DNA of 64,000 bases from Salinisphaera shabanensis E1L3A. Lineage in GTDB: Bacteria; Pseudomonadota; Gammaproteobacteria; Nevskiales; Salinisphaeraceae. The stretch spans positions 1 through 64,000 of the forward strand of contig NZ_AFNV02000010.1 of assembly GCF_000215955.2 (NCBI RefSeq), written 5' to 3'. A program made the position numbers and the translations under genes. Shown here one piece after another: positions 16,921 through 25,766 of this stretch. Positions within the stretch are counted from its first letter, which is position 1. Each line of letters opens with the position of its first letter. The notes beneath the pieces were generated by a model, which ran no database searches, was not told the DNA's origin, and saw only the letters and a program-made list of their open reading frames with translations.

Positions 16921-16950
16921 AAAAAGCCCGGCCGCGAAGCCGGGCTTTTT
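16921..16950. terminator. Bidirectional terminator after glcB
   Basis: Hairpin GCCCGGC / GCCGGGC flanked by A5 on one side and T5 on the other. It ends the malate synthase gene on the minus strand and insulates it from the rhs island. Confidence 0.85.
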
Positions 16951-16972
16951 CATAACGGGCGTGTGGCGGGTA

Positions 16973-19144
16973 TCAGCCGTTGGCCCGCTTGGCCTTGAGC
17001 TCGCGACGGCGCGCGTGCAGGACCGGTTCGGTGTAGCCGGAGGGCTGTTCCAGACCCTTGAAGATCAGGTCGGAGGCCGCCTGGAAGGCTACGGAATCGT
17101 CGAAGTTCGGCGCCATGTTGTGGTAGTTGGCGTCGCCTTCGTTCTGGCGATCCACCACCGCGGCCATACGCTCGAGGGTTTCGCGGACCTGCTGTTCGTT
17201 GGTCACCCCGTGGTGCAGCCAGTTGGCCACATGCTGCGAGGAGATACGGCAGGTCGCGCGGTCTTCCATGAGCTGGGTGTCGGTGATGTCCGGCACCTTG
17301 GAGCAGCCCACGCCCTGATCGACCCAGCGCACGACATAACCCAGGATGCCCTGGCAGTTGTTGTCGAGTTCTTTCTGGATCTCGTCGTCCGACAGCTCAC
17401 GGTCGAGCAACGGAATCGTGAGCAGGTCGTCGAGATAATCCTCGTTGCGCGATTCCAACTCGGCCTGGCGTTCCAGCACGTCACAGCGATGATAGTGGAT
17501 CGCGTGCAGCGTGGCGGCGGTCGGCGACGGTACCCAGGCACAGTTGGCGCCGGCCTTGGGATGGCCAATCTTGGCTTCCATCATGTCGGCCATGTTGTCT
17601 GGCGCGGGCCACATGCCCTTGCCGATCTGCGCCTTGCCGCGCAGGCCAACGCTCAGGCCAGTATCAACGTTGTTGTCTTCATACGCCTTGAGCCAGGGCT
17701 GCGATTTCATCTCGCCCTTCGGCAGCATCGGACCAGCTTCCATCGAGGTATGCATCTCGTCGCCGGTGCGATCGAGGAAGCCGGTGTTGATGAAGATGGT
17801 GCGCTCGCGGGCTTGCTTGATGCAGGCCTTGAGGTTGACCGTGGTGCGGCGCTCTTCGTCCATGATACCCACTTTGAGCGTGTTCGGCGCCATGCCGATG
17901 GCCTTCTCGATGGCTTCGAAGAGCTCGACCGTGAAGTTGACCTCGGCCGGGCCGTGCATCTTGGGCTTGACGATATACACGCTGCCGGCACGGCTATTGG
18001 TATGCGGACCGTTGCGCTTGAGATCGTGGATAGCGATCGTACCGGTGCACAGCGCATCCAGAATGCCTTCCGGAATTTCGTTGCCTTCGCTGTCGAGCAC
18101 CGCCGGCGTGGTCATCAGATGGCCGACGTTGCGCACCAGCATCAGGCTGCGGCCGGGCAGCGTAAGCGTGGAGCCGTCAGGCGCGGTGTATTCGCGATCG
18201 TCGTTGAGCTTGCGGGTGATGGTCTTGCCGCCCTTCTCAAGCGATTCCTGCAGGTCGCCCTTCATCAGGCCGAGCCAGTTGCCGTACACCAGCGCCTTGT
18301 CTTCGGCATCGACCGCGGCGACCGAGTCTTCGCAGTCCTGGATGGCGGTGACGGCGGCTTCCATGAGCACGTCTTTCACGCCGGCTGCATGATCCTTGCC
18401 GACCGGATCGTTCGAGTCGATCTGGATTTCGGAATGCAGACCGTTGTTGGTCAACAGTACGGCTTTCGGCGACGCGGCGTCGCCCTGATAACCGGCAAAC
18501 TGCTTGCTGTCCTTGAGCGTGGTGTGGCTATCGCCGACATCCACGGCCAGCGTGTCGTTGTCGATGCGATACGCGGTGGCGTCGGCATGCGAACCGTCAG
18601 CCAGCGGGAAGGTGTCGTCAAGGAACTTGGCCGCCCATTCGACCACTTTGGCGCCGCGTTTCGGGTTGTAGCTCGTGCCCTTCTCGGCGCCGTTGTCTTC
18701 GGGAATGATGTCGGCGCCGTAGAGCGCGTCGTACAGGCTGCCCCAGCGCGCGTTCGCCGCGTTGAGCGAAAAACGTGCGTTGGTGATCGGCACGACCAGC
18801 TGCGGACCCGGCACGGTGGCAATCTCGGGGTCGACGTTATCGGTCGACACCTGGAAGTCGCCCACATCGCCGACGATATATTCCAGCTCTTCGAGCAGCT
18901 TGCGGTATTCGCCCTTGTCGAAGGCGTCGCCGCGATGCTCGCGGTGCCACTTGTCCAGGGTTTCCTGGATGTCTTCGCGATGACGGAGCAGCTGCGCGTT
19001 GCGATCGCCAAACTCGGCAACCAGCGAAGCCAGCGTCTGCCAGAACGTGTCGGAATCGACACCGGTGCCCGGCAGGGCTTTTTCGATCAGATCATGCAAG
19101 GGCTTGCCAATCTGCAGGCCCGCTTTTTCGATACGGTCGGTCAT
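16973..19144 (-). CDS. glcB: Malate synthase G
   Basis: Condenses glyoxylate with acetyl-CoA to malate in the glyoxylate/glycolate pathway, in the cytosol. 723 residues from the ATG at 19144, the normal length for isoform G; the frame extends 16 codons further but that extension is not conserved-looking. Family segments are clear throughout: [32 protein letters not shown], the catalytic core with [11 protein letters not shown] and [31 protein letters not shown], and the C-terminal [17 protein letters not shown]. It is monocistronic with its own terminator. Confidence 0.96.
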   Translation of the reverse strand: MTDRIEKAGLQIGKPLHDLIEKALPGTGVDSDTFWQTLASLVAEFGDRNAQLLRHREDIQETLDKWHREHRGDAFDKGEYRKLLEELEYIVGDVGDFQVSTDNVDPEIATVPGPQLVVPITNARFSLNAANARWGSLYDALYGADIIPEDNGAEKGTSYNPKRGAKVVEWAAKFLDDTFPLADGSHADATAYRIDNDTLAVDVGDSHTTLKDSKQFAGYQGDAASPKAVLLTNNGLHSEIQIDSNDPVGKDHAAGVKDVLMEAAVTAIQDCEDSVAAVDAEDKALVYGNWLGLMKGDLQESLEKGGKTITRKLNDDREYTAPDGSTLTLPGRSLMLVRNVGHLMTTPAVLDSEGNEIPEGILDALCTGTIAIHDLKRNGPHTNSRAGSVYIVKPKMHGPAEVNFTVELFEAIEKAIGMAPNTLKVGIMDEERRTTVNLKACIKQARERTIFINTGFLDRTGDEMHTSMEAGPMLPKGEMKSQPWLKAYEDNNVDTGLSVGLRGKAQIGKGMWPAPDNMADMMEAKIGHPKAGANCAWVPSPTAATLHAIHYHRCDVLERQAELESRNEDYLDDLLTIPLLDRELSDDEIQKELDNNCQGILGYVVRWVDQGVGCSKVPDITDTQLMEDRATCRISSQHVANWLHHGVTNEQQVRETLERMAAVVDRQNEGDANYHNMAPNFDDSVAFQAASDLIFKGLEQPSGYTEPVLHARRRELKAKRANG

Positions 19145-19247
19145 AAAACGCCTTTTCTTTTGCCTATCGCGACCGTCCTGGCGAGGGGTCACGAAAATTT
19201 GTCAGGCCGGCATCATAACAAAGCACCGCCGACCTTGGTTTTTGCGG

Positions 19248-20732
19248 CTACCCGGCTCGCCGGCGCACACGCGCGCGTGTGCGCTGCTGCAGCCGATGCA
19301 GAAACTCGCCCATGATGCGGTCATAAAGGACATCGCCCAGCACGGCGTCTTCGATGCCCGCGTCCAGGCTCGGGTTGTCGTTGACTTCAATCACGCGGAT
19401 GCCGGCGGCGGTCTGTTTGAGATCGACACCGTACAAGCCGTCGCCAATCAGATTGGCCGCGCGTACCGCAGTTTCCACCACCTCGGGCGGCGCCTCTTCG
19501 ACCGCCAGGGTGGCCGAATCGCCTTCGCTGTAATCGCCGCTGTCTTCGTGCTTGACGATCTGCCAGTGCCCGCCGGCCATGGCGTATTGGCAGACATACA
19601 ACGGCTTGCCGGCAAGCACGCCCACCCGCCAGTCGAACTCGGTGGGCATGAACTCCTGGGCAAGCGCGAGTTCGGAGTCGTCGAGCAGGCGTGCGGCGAT
19701 GGCATCGAGTTCTTCGCGATCGTTGGCCTTGAATACGCCTTTCGAGAACGCGCCTTCCGGGGCCTTGAGCACCATCGGAAAACCCAGCAACTCCGGCAGG
19801 CGTTTCACTTCGCGTTCGCCAAAGATACAAGCCTTGGGGGCGGCCACTTTGTAGCGCGTCAATAGCTCGGCGAGATAGACCTTGTTCGTGCAACGCAGAA
19901 TCGACGTCGGATCGTCGATCACCACCAAACCTTCGCGCTCGGCGCGCCGAGAAAAAGCATAAGTGTGATGCGCCAGGCGCGTGGTTTCGCGAATGAACAG
20001 GGCATCGAACTCGGCGAGCCGGCCGAAATCGCGCCGGCCGATGATCTCGACCTCCAGACCCAGGCGCTTGCCGGCCGCCACGAACTTGTCGAGCGCTTCC
20101 ACGTTCGACGGCGGCTGCGGATCATCCGCGTCAACGAGCATGGCTACATCGAAACGAGCCGCACGGCGTTTGCGCGCGCCGCGCCAGCCCTTGGCCACAT
20201 GTGCCTGCAGCGCCTGATCGAGAAAGACGGCCTGCTCGGCGTCAAGGGAACGAATCGAAAGCGTACGCAGGCCATCGACGCAGACCTTGTTCTCGCGTCG
20301 GCGCAGTTCCACATGCAGCAGTGGCACCGCAAACTGTTCGAACAAGCGGCGCGCCAATGGCCCAAGCAACCGGTTTTCGCACTGGCCCAAATAGACGTTG
20401 AACGCCGCAGGCAGGCTCGCGCGTTCGTCATCGCTCAAGCGGTCGAGATACTGTGCCAATGCGGGGATTTCACTGCCGTAGATGATCTTGCGAGACAGAT
20501 CCTGCAGCGTGGCTACCGAGGCCAGTACGCGATGGCCCCGCGCCTCAGCCAGCAGCGAGCAGTAATAGCCCAAACTCTGATATCGCGTGCTGCGACACAG
20601 ATTGATGACGTGTAGCTCGGATTCGGCAAATGCCGGGTCGGCCAGATAATCGTCGGCGAGCACCAGGCGCACCGACGGCGCGGGCGCTTTCCAGTCCCGC
20701 AGAGATTCCACCACCACGATCGGCTCGGCCAT
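19248..20732 (-). CDS. RimK-like ATP-grasp ligase with RLAN domain
   Basis: 494 residues. The N-terminal ~200 residues match the RimK-associated RLAN domain (VVVESLRDW, LCRSTRYQSLGYYCSLLAEARGH). The C-terminal half is an ATP-grasp fold (LGFPMVLKAPEGAFSKGVFK, EFMPTEFDWRVGVLAG, GVDLKQT, RVIEVNDNPSLDAG), with the magnesium-binding Glu and Asn of EVNDNP present. Such proteins are expected to ligate amino acids such as glutamate to a peptide or small molecule; the substrate is unknown. It lies 16 bases downstream of the GNAT gene in the same direction, a recurrent pairing for this subfamily (my recollection). Confidence 0.85.
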   Translation of the reverse strand: MAEPIVVVESLRDWKAPAPSVRLVLADDYLADPAFAESELHVINLCRSTRYQSLGYYCSLLAEARGHRVLASVATLQDLSRKIIYGSEIPALAQYLDRLSDDERASLPAAFNVYLGQCENRLLGPLARRLFEQFAVPLLHVELRRRENKVCVDGLRTLSIRSLDAEQAVFLDQALQAHVAKGWRGARKRRAARFDVAMLVDADDPQPPSNVEALDKFVAAGKRLGLEVEIIGRRDFGRLAEFDALFIRETTRLAHHTYAFSRRAEREGLVVIDDPTSILRCTNKVYLAELLTRYKVAAPKACIFGEREVKRLPELLGFPMVLKAPEGAFSKGVFKANDREELDAIAARLLDDSELALAQEFMPTEFDWRVGVLAGKPLYVCQYAMAGGHWQIVKHEDSGDYSEGDSATLAVEEAPPEVVETAVRAANLIGDGLYGVDLKQTAAGIRVIEVNDNPSLDAGIEDAVLGDVLYDRIMGEFLHRLQQRTRARVRRRAG

Positions 20733-20748
20733 AAAGGCGTTCTACTCG

Positions 20749-21225
20749 CTAGTTGTTGAGATACTTTTCCAGTCGAACACCGTCTTCATGCCCGCCGTCG
20801 GTGCCCGGATAATAATCGACAAGCCGTGCGACTTCGCGATAACCGGCATCGGCAAACAGGCGGCGCGATGCATCGTTCGAAAGCCGCGCCTCGGCCCGCA
20901 TGAGCCGACACCCCTGTGCGACAGCGTGAACGTGCGCCTGTTCCAGCAGACGCCGTGCCATACCCTGTCCGCGTGCCGCCTGTCCCACCGCGATCGAATA
21001 CAGCCGGGCCACGCGCGTACCGCGGCGATAGAGCACGATCACGTCGCCCACGATCGCCCCATCGGCGACCGCCACCAGGAAATCACCGTGGGCGTGGGCG
21101 ATGAGATGGCGCAGGCTGCGCCGGCTTTGCCCGTCGAGGACGAAACACGCCTGTTCGAGCGCATGGACGCCGGTCAGGTCGTCGAGACCGGCCGAGCGAA
21201 TCGTGGGCGAAGAAGTCACCGGCAT
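20749..21225 (-). CDS. GNAT-family N-acetyltransferase
   Basis: 158 residues, one acetyltransferase domain. The acetyl-CoA-binding motif A reads RLYSIAVGQAARGQGMARRLLE, and the following SNDASRRLFADAGYRE matches the RimI-like C-terminal part. Probably operonic with the RimK-like ligase 16 bases downstream, which suggests acetylation of the same product or precursor, as inference. The acceptor is unknown. No strong ribosome-binding site is visible at the ATG. Confidence 0.88.
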   Translation of the reverse strand: MPVTSSPTIRSAGLDDLTGVHALEQACFVLDGQSRRSLRHLIAHAHGDFLVAVADGAIVGDVIVLYRRGTRVARLYSIAVGQAARGQGMARRLLEQAHVHAVAQGCRLMRAEARLSNDASRRLFADAGYREVARLVDYYPGTDGGHEDGVRLEKYLNN

Positions 21226-21252
21226 CGGCCGAGTATACGCGTGGCGCTATGG

Positions 21253-21936
21253 CTATTTCGGCTGCAATTGCGCAATGAGAATACGGGCGGTGGCCGCGGA
21301 CGACGCCGGGTTCTGGCCAGTCACCAGATTACCAGCCAGAACGACATGTGAAGCCCAGTCCTTGCCGCTGGAAAACTGCGCGCCGTTTGCGGTGAGCATG
21401 TCTTCAACGCGAAATGGCACCACGTCGGCCAGGCCCACCGCCTGTTCTTCGCTATTGGTGAAGCCGGTGACTTTCAGCCCATGCACGAGTGGCCCGCCGC
21501 TTGCGTTCTTCGCATGCCGAAGCGCGCCCGGGGCATGGCAGACCAGCCCGAGCGGCGTACCGGCCGCATACTGGCGTTCGAGCAATGCAATCGAGTCACG
21601 ATCCTCGGCCAGATCCCAGAGCGGGCCGTGTCCGCCGGGATAGAAGATCGCATCGAAGCCATCGGTGGCCACGTCCGAGAGCTTGCGCGTGGCGGCCAGT
21701 GCGCTCTGCGCATCGGCGTCGTTCTTGAATCGCTCGGTCGCGGCGGTCTGTGCATCCGCACTGTCGCTGGCCGGATCCAGCGGCGGCGCACCGCCCGCGG
21801 GCGAAGCCAACACGATCTCGGCCCCGGCATCGAGGAATACGTAATAAGGCGCTGCAAATTCCTCCAGCCAAAAACCGGTCGGTTTACCGGTATCGCCGAG
21901 GCGGTCGTGCGAGGTCAGTACCATCAAGACCTTCAT
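21253..21936 (-). CDS. DJ-1/PfpI (class I glutamine amidotransferase-like) protein
   Basis: 227 residues, cytosolic. The nucleophile elbow reads LVCHAPGAL with Cys in the expected place, the upstream loop is YPGGHGPLWDL, and the acidic residue that tunes the cysteine lies in FWLEEF. This set resembles the Hsp31/glyoxalase III-like branch, whose members remove or repair methylglyoxal damage; chaperone or deglycase activity cannot be told apart here. It is co-directional with the GNAT-RimK pair and lies 27 bases upstream of it, so a three-gene transcript is possible. Confidence 0.88.
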   Translation of the reverse strand: MKVLMVLTSHDRLGDTGKPTGFWLEEFAAPYYVFLDAGAEIVLASPAGGAPPLDPASDSADAQTAATERFKNDADAQSALAATRKLSDVATDGFDAIFYPGGHGPLWDLAEDRDSIALLERQYAAGTPLGLVCHAPGALRHAKNASGGPLVHGLKVTGFTNSEEQAVGLADVVPFRVEDMLTANGAQFSSGKDWASHVVLAGNLVTGQNPASSAATARILIAQLQPK

Positions 21937-22010
21937 CCAACATCCATTGTCGTGACGTCAATCAGACAAGAATGCGGCCAGCCAATGCCGCATTCAATTG
22001 CCCGACAGCA

Positions 22011-22769
22011 TCAACCGTGCGACGTGTGGTTCGAATGCATCTTTGCCTTGTGCCGGGTACGTCTGATCAGGTCGACCAGCATGCGTGTGAGGATGTCCTG
22101 GACCGGCGTATAGATGACCAGAGGCACCGCGACGAGCGCGGTGACCACGCCGCCGATGATCGCGTCGCTGAACCAGTGCGCGCCACTGACCAGCCGCGGC
22201 AATACGAAAAGCGTGGCAAATATGGCCGAGATGAGCCCGTAGCGCCGTCCCGCAAAGAACCAGAGCAGGAAGGTGAACGTTGCCACCACAGTGGCGTGAT
22301 CGCCGGGGAAACTCTGGGTCGAATGGTCTTTGGCATCGAACGGGGCGTGCTCGGAGAGCATCGTGAATGGTTCCAGCACGAGCGACGGGCTGTCCCGTGC
22401 GACGTCCTTGAACAAGAACTCACGGGTGATCGCGACCAGCAGAATCAACAGCACGCCCACGACGATGGAGCGGGCGATGCGCACCTCGCGCGGTGCGTTG
22501 TCGCCGCGCAGGACATACGTGATCAATACACCCAGGAGAATGACCGCAGCGATGTAATCGAACACTCGCAGGTTCGCGAACGCCCAGAACAACTGCTCCG
22601 GATAGCTTGTCTGCACCAAAGAGTTCAGGCCGAACGCAATATGACGGTCGAGACCGTCCCAAAGCATACGCGTGGGCGCCCACAGATAAGACAACACCAG
22701 AAGCGCGGCAATGCCATAACTGACGACCAGTCCGCGCAGGTTCCAATAAGGCTCATTCATGGCAGTCAC
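22011..22769 (-). CDS. PAP2-family membrane phosphatase
   Basis: 252 residues with about six transmembrane segments. The lipid-phosphatase signature is present in two parts: SFPGDHATV (equivalent of PSGH) and PRLVSGAHWFSDAIIGG (the S-R-x5-H-x3-D motif with Ser-Gly-Ala-His and Asp). The first motif (K-x6-RP) is weak, FLFKDVARDSP. It probably dephosphorylates undecaprenyl diphosphate or another lipid, or transfers phosphate to lipid A as LpxT does. The GTG at 22769 has GAGGT upstream; an ATG three codons in is the alternative. Confidence 0.85.
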   Translation of the reverse strand: MTAMNEPYWNLRGLVVSYGIAALLVLSYLWAPTRMLWDGLDRHIAFGLNSLVQTSYPEQLFWAFANLRVFDYIAAVILLGVLITYVLRGDNAPREVRIARSIVVGVLLILLVAITREFLFKDVARDSPSLVLEPFTMLSEHAPFDAKDHSTQSFPGDHATVVATFTFLLWFFAGRRYGLISAIFATLFVLPRLVSGAHWFSDAIIGGVVTALVAVPLVIYTPVQDILTRMLVDLIRRTRHKAKMHSNHTSHG

Positions 22770-22844
22770 GGCGGCGTACCTCGCTGTCGCGCAACATCAC
22801 ACAAACGGCGTCTTAACTTTTTATTGATATGGTGTATATAACAT

Positions 22845-24182
22845 CTATAGCGCGACTGTCCGCGGTAATCGAATAACGACGGCCAACCCGCCCTGTGGGC
22901 GATTGGACAGCGTGATTTCACCGCCGTGGCCTTGCACGACCGAGCGTGCGATCGACAGCCCCAGGCCGGTACCACCAGTATCCCGACTGCGCGAGGTTTC
23001 CAGCCGCACGAACGGGTCGAACACGCGCCCCATCTCGTCTTCGGCAATGCCCGGACCCTCGTCCATTACCTGAATCGTGACCGCCTGGTCGTCGTCAAAC
23101 AACGCGAGTTGTGCGGTCTCGCCGTACGTCAACGCGTTGTCGATGACATTGCGCAGCGCGCGCCTGATCGCCGCCGGGCGGCACACCAGCGCAAGGCGTG
23201 CACCCGGTTCGAACACCACCGCCGCACCCGACGCGCGATAGTCCTCGCACAATGCATCCACCAATGCCGACAGATCGACGTTACGCGTGGCCTCGGTTGC
23301 GGCTTCTTCACGCATGAAGGTCAGCGAGGCCTCGCTCATGCGGGCCATATCTTCCAGCGTCGCGGCCATCGACCGCGTGTTGTCGTCGTCGGGTAAAAAC
23401 TCCAGCCGTAGCCGCAATGCCGTGATCGGCGTCCGCAGATCGTGGGCGATGGCAGCCACCATGCGCGTGCGATCGGCAACGAAACGCGCCAGCCGTTCGC
23501 GCATGCGATTGAACGCGGCCACCGACCGCCGGATATCCTCGGCACCATATTCCGGCAACGGCTCCACGTCTTCGCCGCGGCCAAAGCGTTCGGCCGCGCG
23601 CGCCAGATCGCGCAAGGGCGCGGTGATACGGCGGCTGGTCAGCACCACGATGACGACCATTAACAGTGCGCTCACCACTAACGTCATCAAGGAAGAACGC
23701 GCCCAGTGCCGGGTTGGGTCGAACACCATCTGGCGCGCGCGCAACCAGACGCCATCATCGATCTGCACAGCCATACGCAGGGCATCGCCCGCGCGCCGGT
23801 TCGGCCCGCGTGCCAGGCCAGGGCCGATCGCCACCCGAACGCGCGTTGTCTCGATGCCCATATTGCCGGCCATGTCGTGCGCAAACGTATTCGCTGCGTC
23901 ACTCCGGCCTGCGAACGCGCGCCCTGGCGCGGCGGCCAGGCGATAACGCAGATCGCGGGTCGATAGCGCGGCCACTGCTTCGGCACGGTCGCCCTCGGGC
24001 ACGAATTCGAGCGTACGCATGGCGGCGGCGACGTTGTCGGCCATATTGCCGAGGATCACGCGTTCGAGAAAACGATCGCGCTCGTGCATGAACAAAAAGA
24101 AACTCACCAGTTGCGAAATCACCAGCGCCAGCAGCGTGAGCGCCACGATCCGTCCGGACAGACTGCGCGGCCACATCCGCAT
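22845..24182 (-). CDS. EnvZ-type sensor histidine kinase
   Basis: Inner-membrane kinase of 445 residues: transmembrane helix 1 (about residues 10-30), a periplasmic domain of about 125 residues, transmembrane helix 2 (SSLMTLVVSALLMVVIVVL), and HAMP. The dimerisation/phosphoacceptor box is MVAAIAHDLRTPITALRLR with the His present. The ATPase domain has N (NVIDNALTYGE), D-x-G-x-G (DEGPGIAEDE) and GTGLGLSIA. I start it at the ATG (24182) overlapping the regulator stop as TGATG; an upstream ATG would overlap the regulator by 46 bases. It pairs with the regulator directly upstream. Confidence 0.93.
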   Translation of the reverse strand: MRMWPRSLSGRIVALTLLALVISQLVSFFLFMHERDRFLERVILGNMADNVAAAMRTLEFVPEGDRAEAVAALSTRDLRYRLAAAPGRAFAGRSDAANTFAHDMAGNMGIETTRVRVAIGPGLARGPNRRAGDALRMAVQIDDGVWLRARQMVFDPTRHWARSSLMTLVVSALLMVVIVVLTSRRITAPLRDLARAAERFGRGEDVEPLPEYGAEDIRRSVAAFNRMRERLARFVADRTRMVAAIAHDLRTPITALRLRLEFLPDDDNTRSMAATLEDMARMSEASLTFMREEAATEATRNVDLSALVDALCEDYRASGAAVVFEPGARLALVCRPAAIRRALRNVIDNALTYGETAQLALFDDDQAVTIQVMDEGPGIAEDEMGRVFDPFVRLETSRSRDTGGTGLGLSIARSVVQGHGGEITLSNRPQGGLAVVIRLPRTVAL

Positions 24183-24904
24183 CAGGTGCCCTCGCAGGCG
24201 GCGGCGAAACGATAACCACCGCCCCATACGGTCAATATCAGGCGCGGGTTGGCCGGGTCGATTTCGATCTTGCGGCGCAGCCGACTCACCTGATTGTCGA
24301 TACTGCGATCAAAGACCTGGGCTTCCTTACCCTGAGTCAGATCGAGCAGCTGATCGCGCGAGAGCACGTGGTTGGGATGACGCACGAACGCCAACAGCAG
24401 TCGATATTCGCCAGTCGACAAGGCAACCGCCACGCCGTCGTCGTCGACCAACTCCTGCTGCGCGGCATGAAAGGTCCAGCGATCAAATCGCACCGCACTG
24501 CTGTCGGGCTGGTTGCGCTGCGCCGGCAACGCGGTCGCACGACGCAGCACCGCACGGATACGCGCGAGCAGTTCGCGCGGCGAAAACGGTTTGGTGACAT
24601 AGTCGTCCGCGCCCATTTCCAGCCCGATAATGCGATCCGTCTCGTCGGCTACTGCCGTGAGTAGTACGATCGGAATTTCATGGGTCTCGCCCAGCCACCG
24701 GCACAAACTCAAGCCGTCTTCGCCGGGCATCATGATATCCAGCACCACCAGATCGAACGCCGATTCGCGCCCCAGCCGGCGTGCGGCCGACGCGTCGGCC
24801 GCCGCCGAGGTCCGGAAACCGTGATCGCGCAGATAGCGCGTGAGCGAATCACGAATATCGCGATGATCGTCGACAACGAGAATATGCGGCTGCGGCTCGG
24901 CCAT
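24182..24904 (-). CDS. OmpR-family response regulator
   Basis: 240 residues. Receiver domain with phosphoacceptor Asp in VVLDIMMPGEDG, acidic pair DDHRD and Lys in VTKPFSPRELLARI; winged-helix C-terminal domain ending with RLRRKIEIDPANPRLILTVWGGGYRFA. It is the first gene of the two-component operon and is transcribed divergently from the EF-hand gene (210 bases between starts), which is a natural candidate target. Confidence 0.94.
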   Translation of the reverse strand: MAEPQPHILVVDDHRDIRDSLTRYLRDHGFRTSAAADASAARRLGRESAFDLVVLDIMMPGEDGLSLCRWLGETHEIPIVLLTAVADETDRIIGLEMGADDYVTKPFSPRELLARIRAVLRRATALPAQRNQPDSSAVRFDRWTFHAAQQELVDDDGVAVALSTGEYRLLLAFVRHPNHVLSRDQLLDLTQGKEAQVFDRSIDNQVSRLRRKIEIDPANPRLILTVWGGGYRFAAACEGT

Positions 24905-25114
24905 GACGGCTCGTGAACGAATGGCCGCGCCAATATAACGCGCTCGGCGGGCCCGCTAGCGGCCGCCTTGTATCGAATCTCCCCCATACCGGGGCAGCGA
25001 CACACTTTGCGACAAATTCGGGGCGCGCCGACAGATTTGCACGACATTTCTGCGCGTTAATAGCTCTCGAGACAGGGCTACACCGGCCCGAATCCATGTC
25101 CATCGGAGAAATAT

Positions 25115-25654
25115 ATGAAACACCGCATTCTCATGACCGCACTGGCCGCCGGCCTGGTCGGCATCGGCAGCGCGCACGCCAAACCCATGCACGATGCCGA
25201 CAAGCTGTTCGACGCGCTCGATGCCGATGGCAACGGCAGCCTGAGCCAGTCGGAACTTTCGAACATGCGCCAGGCGATGGCCAAACTTCGCTTCGACTCG
25301 GCCGATACCAACGGCGATGGCCAGATCGACAAGGACGAATTCATGGCAAAGTCCAAGGAACGTGCCGAGCGCATGTTCGAACACATGGATGCCAACGATG
25401 ACGGCCATCTGGACGCTAAGGAAGCACGGCCACCGCACCACGGCAACCGTGATGGCGACCACACCAAGCGCATCAAGGACGACACCAAGCACGATAGCGA
25501 CGCTGACGGCACGAAGCATCACGCCAAGCGCGGCGACCTGTTCAAGAAAATGGACAGTGACGGCGATGGCAACGTGTCGCGTGAAGAATTCGATCAGGCC
25601 ATGCAGAAGCATCACGATCGCATGAAGCCGGACCACGACGAGCAGCCCCAGTAA
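25115..25654 (+). CDS. Periplasmic EF-hand calcium-binding protein
   Basis: 179 residues with a signal peptide ending SAHA (residue 22). Four canonical EF-hand loops are visible: DADGNGSLSQSE (36-47), DTNGDGQIDKDE (64-75), DANDDGHLDAKE (92-103) and DSDGDGNVSREE (147-158). The linker between the third and fourth (about 104-140) is His/Asp/Lys-rich and may bind metals too. The role is calcium binding or sensing in the periplasm; partners are unknown. The ribosome-binding site GGAGAAATAT fixes the start. It is divergent from the two-component operon, which suggests the regulator controls it. Confidence 0.9.
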   Translation: MKHRILMTALAAGLVGIGSAHAKPMHDADKLFDALDADGNGSLSQSELSNMRQAMAKLRFDSADTNGDGQIDKDEFMAKSKERAERMFEHMDANDDGHLDAKEARPPHHGNRDGDHTKRIKDDTKHDSDADGTKHHAKRGDLFKKMDSDGDGNVSREEFDQAMQKHHDRMKPDHDEQPQ

Positions 25655-25708
25655 TTCGATTCCCGCTCGCGCTTCACAAGGGCGGGCCTGGCTCAGGGCC
25701 ACCCACAC

Positions 25709-25736
25709 CGCCGGCGTTCGCGCCGGCGTTTTTTTT
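25709..25736 (+). terminator. UUCG-loop terminator after the EF-hand gene
   Basis: Perfect 8-bp stem CGCCGGCG around a TTCG tetraloop, followed by T8. It separates the EF-hand gene from the RND efflux operon. Confidence 0.92.
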
Positions 25737-25766
25737 CACAGCCGTTAAAATGAGTACCCATCACCC

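Noticed and set aside
16910-19315. 801-codon plus-strand frame opposite malate synthase
   Set aside because: Malate synthase G is unmistakable on the other strand; the long antisense frame follows from its codon bias.
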